Part shown: positions 1 through 5,686 of the stretch, in pieces
Numbering within the stretch: the stretch's first letter is position 1
Layout: each line of letters opens with the position of its first letter
NCBI GenBank assembly: GCA_002353835.1
Contig: DEKL01000074.1
Span: 18,929-24,614, forward strand
DNA length: 5,686 nt
DNA from: Alphaproteobacteria bacterium UBA2723
GTDB lineage: Bacteria > Pseudomonadota > Alphaproteobacteria > RF32 > CAG-239
Direction: 5' to 3'
Program-made: the position numbers and the translations under genes
Notes under the pieces: model-generated
The model's input: only the letters and a program-made list of their open reading frames with translations
What the model was told of the DNA's origin: nothing
Databases searched by the model: none

Positions 1-4
1 TAAC

Positions 5-95
<91 letters not shown>

Positions 96-108
96 ATCGG
101 CTTTGCTT

Positions 109-135
109 TGTATAACCTTTTTTTTAGTTTGGCAA
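109..135 (-). promoter_or_regulatory. Possible promoter of the tRNA-Ser gene
   Basis: On the minus strand, TTGCCA (130-135) and TATACA (109-114) resemble -35 and -10 boxes. They are separated by 15 bases, which is shorter than the usual 16-18. A start about 7 bases after the -10 box would leave a leader of only a few bases before the tRNA 5' end at 95, a common tRNA arrangement. The region between the pentapeptide stop and the tRNA shows no hairpin terminator, so read-through from upstream is an alternative source of the transcript. Assigned by eye only. Confidence 0.3.
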
Positions 136-168
136 GTACTTTTTTGAGTTTTTAGAAAAACACCTATA

Positions 169-1470
169 TCACATATCCCGATTATCTTTAAGAGAAACCT
201 TTATCGGTACATACTTCTCATCTTTAGATGCTTCCTCTCTATTTTCCATCATCTTTTGTTTACGCTCTTCAATATTTTTCTTCTGCTCTTCATTATAGAT
301 TTTGCGCTCTTCTTCTAAACGCTCGGCATGAAACTGTTGCGCTTTTTCAAAAATTATCTCATCTTTTTCTTCCGGTTTCTTGGCTATTGCTTTTTTAATT
401 GAAAGAAAGGTCTTAACCAGCTGATCTGTACTGATACTGCTTTTAGTTAAATCCGTCCACCCCAAGAAACGACCGTTGCTCAATAAATCGGTAAAATCAA
501 TATAAAATCTTTTAGCTTTTTTCTTTTTCTTAGGAGCCAAAATTCGCTTTAATTCTTCCGCTGACGGAATACGCCCCAAAGCTTGCGCAATCTGTTCCGG
601 CGTAATAATACATTCACTTAAATCAAGCTCCATAATGTTAACACCGGTAAAATCCAATCCCGTAAAATCAACACCGCGCAAATCCACCTGTCGCAAATCA
701 ATTCGTGTCAAATCCAAGAGTGAAAGGTTAATTCTTCTCAAATTAAGCTTATGCGGGTAATAAATTGCCAAATACTCTACCAATGCCTGCAATTCTTCAA
801 TAGCCAGCTCATCCATACGGATATCAATTAAGATGGCATCTTCAATATCGGCATCTCGTAAGATAACGCCTTCCATGTTGGCGCCGGTAAAGTTGGTACC
901 TTTTAATTTGGCACCGGCAAAAATAGAATCCGTTAAATCAGCACCCGATAAATCGGCTCCGGATAAATCGGCTCCGGTAAAGTCTGCACCGGATAAAATG
1001 GCATTTCTAAAATTTGCATCTTGTAAATTAGCAGCCGAAAAGTCTTTCTTAGATAGATTTTGTCCGGAAAAATCCTGCCCAGCTAAATTTTGCCCGACAT
1101 GATAAGACGAACTGTCTAAATCACGCCGTCTTCCCTCTAAATTATCTAACCGATTAATTTCTCCGGCAATTGCGTGCCACGAGTGACTGTATTCATAAAG
1201 CTTTTCTTCAATTTCGCCTTCAATGGTAGAACCGGCAAGCTCGTTTGCCAAATCCTTTTCCATTTCTTCGCGAACTTGTCCCAATGTGGCATAGTAAGAA
1301 CGTAATTTCTCTAACCTTTCGGAAACCGGTTTTTTAGTTTCTGCAGGTTTTATATCACTATTATCATCAGCAATAGAAGTTTCTCCTTCGGTAACAGGCA
1401 TTTCTGTTACCGGCGTAAAGGAAAACCCGTCTAAAGAATCTTTTTTGCTGTTATTATCTGTACTGTCCAT
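169..1470 (-). CDS. Two-block pentapeptide-repeat protein of unknown function
   Basis: The 433-residue product has no signal peptide or membrane segment, so it is probably cytoplasmic. Residues 1-50 are polar and low in complexity. Residues 50-118 are charged and helical, possibly coiled coil. Residues 127-219 form about 18 pentapeptide repeats of the A(D/N)LxG type, including GADFTGADLSGADLSGADLT at 161-180. A helical spacer (about 220-241) follows, then nine more pentads at 242-286. After the motif ITPEQIAQAL (289-298) comes a lysine run (314-318), and residues 365-417 form a Glu/Lys/Arg-rich probable coiled coil. Pentapeptide repeats are known to fold as right-handed quadrilateral beta-helices. 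Some members, such as Qnr and MfpA, mimic DNA and act on gyrase, but most have no known role and nothing here supports a gyrase function. The ATG is preceded by AGAAGG (1477-1482) at a 6-base spacing. The start and the fold are secure; the function is not. Confidence 0.9.
   Translation of the reverse strand: MDSTDNNSKKDSLDGFSFTPVTEMPVTEGETSIADDNSDIKPAETKKPVSERLEKLRSYYATLGQVREEMEKDLANELAGSTIEGEIEEKLYEYSHSWHAIAGEINRLDNLEGRRRDLDSSSYHVGQNLAGQDFSGQNLSKKDFSAANLQDANFRNAILSGADFTGADLSGADLSGADLTDSIFAGAKLKGTNFTGANMEGVILRDADIEDAILIDIRMDELAIEELQALVEYLAIYYPHKLNLRRINLSLLDLTRIDLRQVDLRGVDFTGLDFTGVNIMELDLSECIITPEQIAQALGRIPSAEELKRILAPKKKKKAKRFYIDFTDLLSNGRFLGWTDLTKSSISTDQLVKTFLSIKKAIAKKPEEKDEIIFEKAQQFHAERLEEERKIYNEEQKKNIEERKQKMMENREEASKDEKYVPIKVSLKDNRDM
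947..976 (-). repeat. Perfect 15-bp tandem duplication inside the pentapeptide array
   Basis: Positions 947-961 and 962-976 are two identical copies of gataaatcggctccg (plus strand). Flanking 15-base units (932-946, 977-991, 992-1006) are related but diverged. On the coding strand each copy encodes one GADLS pentad, so the repeat is in frame. The identity at synonymous positions suggests a recent duplication of a single coil of the solenoid. Confidence 0.85.
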
Positions 1471-1476
1471 GAGAAA

Positions 1477-1482
1477 CCTTCT
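1477..1482 (-). promoter_or_regulatory. Ribosome binding site of the pentapeptide gene
   Basis: AGAAGG on the minus strand lies 6 bases before the ATG at 1470. It supports this start over the internal methionine at residue 24. Confidence 0.7.
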
Positions 1483-1498
1483 TATAAAAACTGCGCTC

Positions 1499-1527
1499 AG
1501 TATATATTAAATTTATGGAAAACTCAA
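1499..1527 (-). promoter_or_regulatory. Probable promoter of the pentapeptide gene, overlapping the transporter stop codon
   Basis: On the minus strand, TTGAGT (1522-1527) and TATACT (1499-1504) are spaced by exactly 17 bases. They match the sigma-70-type consensus at 4 of 6 and 5 of 6 positions. The spacer is AT-rich. Transcription would begin near 1492, giving a leader of about 22 bases that contains the AGAAGG ribosome binding site. The -35 box covers the TGA of the transporter gene (1524-1526). No terminator is visible between the two genes, so read-through from the upstream operon is also possible. Found by eye; no experimental support. Confidence 0.45.
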
Positions 1528-2789
1528 GTGTTTAATAAATACGTCGGCTTCTTTTTATTCAAATACCAACACAAAATTGCCCCCGGCAATGTCAACAATG
1601 CGCTGATGAAAAAGAACGTCGGCCACGAGGTCAGCTCTAAAACTTTACCTGATGTAGAAGCCAAAACATCTCGTGCAACACCGGTTAAAGATGACAATAG
1701 TGCGTACTGCGTCGCGGTGTACCCTTTATCACACAACACCGACATAAAGGCTATAATTGCTGTTGTTGCCATACCGGAAGATAAATTTTCTAAAGAGATT
1801 GTAAACATTAAAAACCAAATATTATGCCCGACATAATAGAGCGGTATATAAAGTGCCGTTGTTATTCCCTGTACAAAAGCTAAACACAACATTCCGCGCA
1901 TTAACCCGATTTTAGCCAACAACACCCCACCGATAACACCGCCGATAATTGTTGCCGCCATACCGTAAATCTTTGTAATATATGCAATTTCTGTTTTACT
2001 AAACCCGATATCATCATAAAAAGGATAAGCCATCGGCCCGAAATAAGCATCACTCAAGCGATATGTGAAAACAATCAGCAATGCTACAAGCCAATACGGA
2101 CGTTTCATAAATTGAATAAACGGTTCCACTAGCGCATGCCTTACTATGGATTGCTTATCTGCTGACTTTTTTACCACCTCATTATTTTCCGGTTCATGCG
2201 ATAAAAGTGTCGCCGTCATTCCCAAAAGAATCAACAAAGCGTTAATAAAATAAACCGCATTCCAAGAAAGATATGCCGCAAGCCCGATAGCAAATGCACC
2301 GGAAACAAGAATACCGATTCTATACCCTAAAACATAAATAGTCGCCCCTCTGACCTCCTGCTCGGTATTTCCCTCAAATAATTCCACACGAAATGCGTCC
2401 AAAACAATATCCTGTGTAGCTGAAAAGAAACTGACCAACAGTGTAATAACAGCCATATATAAAATATTCTCGGACGGGTTTAATGATGCAAGCCAACATA
2501 AGCTTAAAAACAACCCGATTTGCGCCAATAGTGCCCAACTGCGTCTTTTACCCAATTTGTTTAATACCGGAATCTTACAATTTTCTACCAACGGCGCCCA
2601 CAACCATTTAAAAGAATACGGCAGCCTTACCAAAGAAAAAGCCCCGATGGCACTATAAGCAATATTATAATCTTTAAGCCACAAACTGAGTGTTCCAAAC
2701 ACCAGCATTAACGGCAAACCGCTGGAAAAACCGAGCGTCATCACAATCATCATCTGCCGGGTAAAATAAGCTTTTAATTTTTCACTCAT
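1524..2789 (-). CDS. AmpG-like major facilitator superfamily transporter
   Basis: This is a polytopic inner-membrane protein of 421 residues from the ATG, with about 12 hydrophobic segments. AmpG permeases import GlcNAc-anhydroMurNAc peptides released during wall turnover. Motifs typical of the family, numbered from this ATG, are LGFSSGLPL (19-27), LPYSFKWLWAPLVE (56-69), GKRRSW (80-85) and SATQDIVLDAFRVE (123-136). A polar loop at about 199-225 divides the two halves. The length fits the shorter AmpG forms; E. coli AmpG is longer, with two extra helices. The start is ambiguous. This ATG overlaps the glycosyltransferase end by 8 bases (ATGAGTGA), while a TTG two codons earlier (2795) lies at a better distance (6 bases) from AAAAGG. 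The gene is cotranscribed with the glycosyltransferase. Family membership is clear; transport of muropeptides rather than another solute is inferred, so no gene symbol is given. Confidence 0.88.
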   Translation of the reverse strand: MSEKLKAYFTRQMMIVMTLGFSSGLPLMLVFGTLSLWLKDYNIAYSAIGAFSLVRLPYSFKWLWAPLVENCKIPVLNKLGKRRSWALLAQIGLFLSLCWLASLNPSENILYMAVITLLVSFFSATQDIVLDAFRVELFEGNTEQEVRGATIYVLGYRIGILVSGAFAIGLAAYLSWNAVYFINALLILLGMTATLLSHEPENNEVVKKSADKQSIVRHALVEPFIQFMKRPYWLVALLIVFTYRLSDAYFGPMAYPFYDDIGFSKTEIAYITKIYGMAATIIGGVIGGVLLAKIGLMRGMLCLAFVQGITTALYIPLYYVGHNIWFLMFTISLENLSSGMATTAIIAFMSVLCDKGYTATQYALLSSLTGVARDVLASTSGKVLELTSWPTFFFISALLTLPGAILCWYLNKKKPTYLLNT

Positions 2790-3750
2790 TATCAATATTT
2801 ACCTTTTCTTCAACGATATAAAGCGGTCTGTTCTTAACCTCCATAAATATCCGTCCGATATACTCTCCGATAATTCCCAAAATAATCATCTGAATACCGC
2901 CTAAAACCAATATAAAGACCAATAAAGATGCATAACCGGGAACATCTATCCCCTTAATAATCGTTCTGATGATGATATAAAGTGCGTAGGCCATACCGGA
3001 CATTGCCAAAAGGGTTCCCAAGTAACTCCATATTCTCAAAGGCAATGTTGTGGAGGCTGTAATGCCGTCTAACGCAAAATTCCACAATTTCCAGTAATTC
3101 CATTTGCTCTCGCCGGCAACTCTTTTCTGTCTGGTATATTTAATTCCGACAGACTTAAAACCTGTCCATCCGAAAATGCCTTTCATAAAGATATTATTTT
3201 CTCTTAAGCTCAAGATGGCATTGATAACCTTCCTGTCAAGCAGGCGATAATCTCCGGCATTGTACGGTATCGGCGAACGTGTCATTAAGTTATAAATCTT
3301 ATAAAACATTTTGGCCGTCATTCGCTTTAAGAAAGTATCGCTCTGTCGGTCTTTACGGATTCCATAAACCATATCATAGCCCTGTTCCCATTTTTCCACA
3401 AAACGTTCAATAAGCTCTGGCGGATCCTGCAAATCAACATCTATCGGAATAGCCGCCCTCCCGCGACAATACTTTAATCCCGCCATCATCCCGTATTCTT
3501 TTCCGAAATTTCTGGAAAACTTGATAACTTTAATTCGCTCATCTTTTTTAGCATATTGTGTAAGCAAAGAAAATGTTTTATCCGTAGAGCCGTCATCAAT
3601 ACAGACAATTTCGTAACTGTATTTCTTAAGAGAATTCAAAACTTTCTGAATTTCCGTAAAAAAAGACTTTAAGCTGTCCTCTTCATTATACATGGAAACA
3701 ATAACGGATAAATCCGGAACAGAACTTACAACTGGCTTTGCTTTGGTCAT
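2782..3750 (-). CDS. Family 2 glycosyltransferase, polyprenyl-phosphate type (GtrB/ArnC/DPM1-like)
   Basis: This 322-residue membrane-associated enzyme probably transfers a sugar from a nucleotide donor to undecaprenyl phosphate on the cytoplasmic face. The GT-A domain spans about residues 13-225. It has VSMYNEEDSL (18-27), IDDGSTDKT (51-59, nucleotide binding), RNFGKEYGMMAGL (80-92) and DVDLQDPPE (104-112), which carries the metal-binding D-x-D at D104/D106. GDYRLLDR (166-173) and RVAGESKW (210-217) are further family signatures. Two transmembrane helices follow (about 238-262 and 272-295), then the conserved tail GEYIGRIFMEVKNRPLYIVEE (295-315), slightly divergent but typical. Length and layout match GtrB and ArnC. 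The ATG is preceded by GGAG at 7 bases. The gene leads a minus-strand operon with the AmpG-like transporter. No gtrA-type flippase or O-antigen gene is in view, so sugar, acceptor and final product cannot be assigned. Confidence 0.92.
   Translation of the reverse strand: MTKAKPVVSSVPDLSVIVSMYNEEDSLKSFFTEIQKVLNSLKKYSYEIVCIDDGSTDKTFSLLTQYAKKDERIKVIKFSRNFGKEYGMMAGLKYCRGRAAIPIDVDLQDPPELIERFVEKWEQGYDMVYGIRKDRQSDTFLKRMTAKMFYKIYNLMTRSPIPYNAGDYRLLDRKVINAILSLRENNIFMKGIFGWTGFKSVGIKYTRQKRVAGESKWNYWKLWNFALDGITASTTLPLRIWSYLGTLLAMSGMAYALYIIIRTIIKGIDVPGYASLLVFILVLGGIQMIILGIIGEYIGRIFMEVKNRPLYIVEEKVNIDNE
2802..2807 (-). promoter_or_regulatory. Ribosome binding site of the transporter gene, inside the glycosyltransferase gene
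   Basis: AAAAGG on the minus strand lies within the last codons of the glycosyltransferase gene. It is 6 bases from a TTG (2795) and 12 bases from the ATG (2789), so by spacing alone it favours the TTG start. Either start gives a coding overlap and implies translational coupling. Confidence 0.5.
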
Positions 3751-3757
3751 TACACAT

Positions 3758-3761
3758 CTCC
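3758..3761 (-). promoter_or_regulatory. Ribosome binding site of the glycosyltransferase gene
   Basis: GGAG on the minus strand is separated by 7 bases from the ATG at 3750. This supports the first methionine as the true start. Confidence 0.65.
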
Positions 3762-3786
3762 GTCACAATAAGCTAAATTTGCTCAT

Positions 3787-3816
3787 ATTCTATAGCTTTA
3801 CCTTTTTTTATGATAA
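3787..3816 (-). promoter_or_regulatory. Possible promoter of the glycosyltransferase-transporter operon
   Basis: On the minus strand, TTATCA (3811-3816, 4 of 6) and TAGAAT (3787-3792, 5 of 6) are spaced by 18 bases, with an A-rich spacer. TATAGA, two bases closer, is an alternative -10 box at a 16-base spacing. The predicted transcript would carry a leader of about 30 bases to the ATG at 3750. The -35 box lies 12 bases from the proposed -35 of murJ on the other strand, so the two promoters would be back to back. By eye only, in an AT-rich region where chance matches are common. Confidence 0.3.
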
Positions 3817-3828
3817 AACACAATTTAT

Positions 3829-3857
3829 TTGCCCTTTATTAACAGATTTAATATTAT
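3829..3857 (+). promoter_or_regulatory. Possible promoter of murJ
   Basis: TTGCCC (3829-3834, 4 of 6) and TATTAT (3852-3857, 5 of 6) are spaced by 17 bases. A start near 3864 would give a leader of about 29 bases containing the AAGGA ribosome binding site. It would drive murJ and the gene that overlaps its end. Assigned by eye in AT-rich sequence. Confidence 0.35.
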
Positions 3858-3880
3858 TCTTTACATATCGTAAAAAAATT

Positions 3881-3885
3881 AAGGA
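3881..3885 (+). promoter_or_regulatory. Ribosome binding site of murJ
   Basis: AAGGA is followed by 7 bases and then the ATG at 3893. An ATG at 3886 is in another frame and directly abuts the site, so it is not a likely start. Confidence 0.7.
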
Positions 3886-3892
3886 ATGACTA

Positions 3893-5464
3893 ATGTCTTT
3901 TATACGTTCTATTGCCACTTTCGGCGGTTTTACCATGATAAGCCGCATCACCGGTTTTATAAGAGATATGCTGATAGCAAATTTCTTAGGTGCCGGCAAT
4001 ATTTCCGATGCCTTCTTGGTATCATTTAAACTGCCTAACTTATTCAGGAGTCTGTTTGCCGAAGGTGCCTTTACCTCTGCATTTGTACCGCTGTTTTCTT
4101 CCAAACTGGTTTCAAGCGGCAGAGAGGAGTCTATCAAATTCGCCGCTAAAGCGATTTCCTTTTTAACGTTTATTTTAATTCTTTTTATTTTATTATTTGA
4201 ACTGGGTATGCCCTGTGTGGTCAAAGTTTTAGCCCCCGGCTTTGCCGAAAACCCCGAAAAAGTTGCCTTAACTATTGACCTGTGTCGTATTACTTTTCCG
4301 TTTTTATTGTTTATTTCCATTGTTTCATTTCAAGCCGGAATCTTAAATTCTTTTGATAAATTTGCCGCTCCGGCCGCCACCCCGATTATCTTAAATTTAG
4401 GTATTATCATTGCCGGTATTTTCTCGGTGATATATTTGGATATGCCGGTTTACGGTCTTTCTTGGGGTATCACGCTTTCCGGTATTGCCGAAGTTTTATG
4501 GCTTAAGTATTTCCTTAATAAAGAAGATATTCGCATCAGACCTAACTTTGAAATCAAAAAGCTGCTGTATGACAACGAAATTAGAACACTGTTCAAGCGC
4601 ATTGCCCCAGGCGTTGTCGGCGCCGGAATTTACCAAATAAACATGGTTGTAGATATGATTTTGGTATCTTTGGTTTCAAGCGGTGCCGTATCGTGGCTCT
4701 ATTATGCCAACCGCCTGCAACAACTGCCTTTAGGTGTTATCGGGGCGGCTATCAGTGTTGCTTTGTTACCATTGCTCTCTAAAAAACTTAAAGCCGGCGA
4801 TAAAGAAGATGCCAAAGATACACAAGATAAAGCCGTTATATACGGACTAATCATGTCTTTACCCTCGGCGGTTATATTCATTTGCCTTGCCGATTCGCTG
4901 GTGGAATTATTGTTTGAACACGGCAGATTTACCGCTTCGGACACCACCAAAACCGCGCTTGCCTTAAAAGCTTATGCCATCGGTCTCCCATGTTATGTCA
5001 TGGTTAAAGCTTTAATGCCGAATTTCTTTGCCCGAGGCGATACCGTTACGCCGGTAAAATACAGTGCCGTTGTTTTTGTTGCCAATTTCATTATGAACAT
5101 CATCTTAATGAAACCATTTGGTCATGTCGGTATTGCCACCGCCACCTCCGTTGCTGCTTTTGTTTCTTTATATCAATACCTGCACGGCTTAAAGAAGCGC
5201 GGCTTTTGGGAAATATCAGCTTCTTTGAAAAAAAGCATACTTGATATATTCATTTGCACCGCCGCTACCGGAATCGTGCTGATAATAACCGAGGCCGGCT
5301 TAAACTATCTTCTTCCGGTTAAACATATCGGCTGGTTATTTGTAAAGTTATCCGTTATCGGCATAATAGGACTTGCAACTTTTTTGATTGCCGCTAAAAT
5401 CAAAAAGGTAATGGATATAACAGCAATTATCAAAGCTGTATTGTCACGGAGAAAAAGAGCATGA
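3893..5464 (+). CDS. murJ: Lipid II flippase MurJ (MviN)
   Basis: MurJ moves lipid-linked peptidoglycan precursor from the inner to the outer face of the cytoplasmic membrane. It belongs to the MOP superfamily, normally has 14 transmembrane helices and is usually essential. The 523-residue product is close to the E. coli length of 511. The N-terminal signature is intact: SRITGFIRD (17-25), SDAF (38-41) and KLPNLFR (46-52). These place R18, R24, D39 and R52 at the same numbers as the functionally important E. coli residues. YYANR (270-274) supplies R274, the counterpart of E. coli R270. FEHGRFTASDT (341-351) and FFARGDTVTPVKYS (378-391) are further family motifs. The last residues (SRRKRA) are strongly basic and likely cytoplasmic. 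The start has AAGGA at 7 bases. The stop overlaps the next start as ATGA, so the two are probably co-translated. No anomaly is seen within the gene. Confidence 0.97.
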   Translation: MSFIRSIATFGGFTMISRITGFIRDMLIANFLGAGNISDAFLVSFKLPNLFRSLFAEGAFTSAFVPLFSSKLVSSGREESIKFAAKAISFLTFILILFILLFELGMPCVVKVLAPGFAENPEKVALTIDLCRITFPFLLFISIVSFQAGILNSFDKFAAPAATPIILNLGIIIAGIFSVIYLDMPVYGLSWGITLSGIAEVLWLKYFLNKEDIRIRPNFEIKKLLYDNEIRTLFKRIAPGVVGAGIYQINMVVDMILVSLVSSGAVSWLYYANRLQQLPLGVIGAAISVALLPLLSKKLKAGDKEDAKDTQDKAVIYGLIMSLPSAVIFICLADSLVELLFEHGRFTASDTTKTALALKAYAIGLPCYVMVKALMPNFFARGDTVTPVKYSAVVFVANFIMNIILMKPFGHVGIATATSVAAFVSLYQYLHGLKKRGFWEISASLKKSILDIFICTAATGIVLIITEAGLNYLLPVKHIGWLFVKLSVIGIIGLATFLIAAKIKKVMDITAIIKAVLSRRKRA

Positions 5465-5686
5465 CGCCTGGATTTTTAACCAAGCTGAAAGTAACAAGCA
5501 AACGCTGGCTCGGAAGCGGTGTTTATAATTTCTTTTATGCCAAAAATAAAATACAAAAGCGTATAAAGAAAATTAAGATGACCGAACCGAATTCCCGTCG
5601 CCCGAATGCCATAATGTTGACCATAAAAAAATGGCGCCTGTTATTTTTAATCATTTTTCTTATTGTCGGTATATACTACGGTTTAG
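5461..5686 (+). CDS. N-terminal part of an unrecognised single-pass membrane protein, coupled to murJ (cut by window end)
   Basis: An open frame starts at the ATG within the murJ stop (ATGA overlap of 4 bases) and runs without a stop for 75 codons to the window edge. It begins MTPGFLTKLKVTSKRWLGSG. The first 58 residues are very rich in Lys and Arg, including KNKIQKRIKKIK (28-39). A hydrophobic segment from about residue 60, LLFLIIFLIVGIYYG (60-74), looks like a transmembrane anchor. By the positive-inside rule the N-terminus should stay in the cytoplasm, with the rest of the protein in the membrane or periplasm. GGAG (5448-5451) lies 9 bases before the ATG and supports this start; Met40 and Met52 are internal alternatives. 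I do not recognise the family, and the missing C-terminal part is needed to name it. Coupling to murJ suggests an envelope role by context only. Confidence 0.72.
   Translation, partial: MTPGFLTKLKVTSKRWLGSGVYNFFYAKNKIQKRIKKIKMTEPNSRRPNAIMLTIKKWRLLFLIIFLIVGIYYGL

Noticed and set aside
901..1060. Possible CRISPR-like or regulatory direct repeats
   Set aside because: The 15-base repeats are contiguous, have no spacers and are in frame with the protein, so they reflect the pentapeptide coding repeat.
833..1102. Plus-strand open frame encoding repeated SAPDK-like units
   Set aside because: It is the antisense of the pentapeptide array. The 15-base periodicity of the real gene keeps this frame open and makes its product look repetitive. 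There is no convincing ribosome binding site.
1485..1505. Imperfect palindrome CTGCGCTCAG near the proposed transcription start, considered as an operator or terminator
   Set aside because: The symmetry is short and imperfect and is not followed by a T run on the transcribed strand, so chance is an adequate explanation.
1528..1836. Plus-strand open frame of 102 codons
   Set aside because: It lies wholly antisense to the 3' part of the AmpG-like transporter, whose product has clear family motifs. The antisense product has none that I recognise.
1750..3010. Frequent short words such as accgg and taccgg, considered as uptake or recognition signals
   Set aside because: They are short, sit in coding sequence in varied frames and fit the codon choice of the genome. 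No longer conserved word stood out.
3692..3889. Short plus-strand open frame with a hydrophobic product, ending just before murJ; considered as a leader peptide
   Set aside because: It starts antisense inside the glycosyltransferase gene, has no good ribosome binding site, and its hydrophobic character follows from T-rich intergenic DNA. The proposed murJ promoter lies inside it.
3808..4320. Minus-strand open frame of 170 codons opposite murJ
   Set aside because: It overlaps the most conserved N-terminal part of murJ on the other strand. Its product is low in complexity with no domain I recognise.
4702..4950. Minus-strand open frame of 82 codons opposite murJ
   Set aside because: It is fully antisense to conserved murJ helices, with no start signal or recognisable product.

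Overview
The window looks like ordinary chromosomal DNA from an AT-leaning Gram-negative bacterium. The best guess is an AT-rich alphaproteobacterium: the AmpG-type transporter resembles alphaproteobacterial members of that family, and the serine tRNA carries an encoded CCA. Both points come from recalled family resemblance rather than a search, so the taxonomy is tentative. Coding density is high. No stretch of 300 bases lacks a gene, and I see no insertion sequence, prophage gene or CRISPR array.

Layout from left to right. Positions 5-95 (minus) hold a complete tRNA-Ser with anticodon GGA. Positions 169-1470 (minus) encode a 433-residue protein with two pentapeptide-repeat blocks separated by a helical spacer and flanked by charged, probably coiled-coil tails; its function is not recognised. 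Positions 1524-2789 (minus) encode an AmpG-like major facilitator transporter. It overlaps the end of a family 2 glycosyltransferase at 2782-3750 (minus), which is of the polyprenyl-phosphate (GtrB/ArnC/DPM1) type with two C-terminal membrane helices. A 142-base divergent intergenic region (3751-3892) separates this leftward group from murJ at 3893-5464 (plus), the lipid II flippase. The murJ stop overlaps by ATGA the start of another rightward gene (5461 to the window edge), of which only the basic N-terminus and one membrane segment are visible.

Four of the five protein genes have visible membrane segments. Three of them (glycosyltransferase, AmpG-like permease, MurJ) belong to families that handle polyprenyl-linked sugars or cell-wall fragments, so the shared theme is envelope building and recycling. 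The glycosyltransferase and transporter are almost certainly co-translated. The pentapeptide gene has a plausible promoter of its own that overlaps the transporter's stop codon. The least explained parts are the pentapeptide protein, with its atypical second repeat block, and the truncated gene translationally coupled to murJ.
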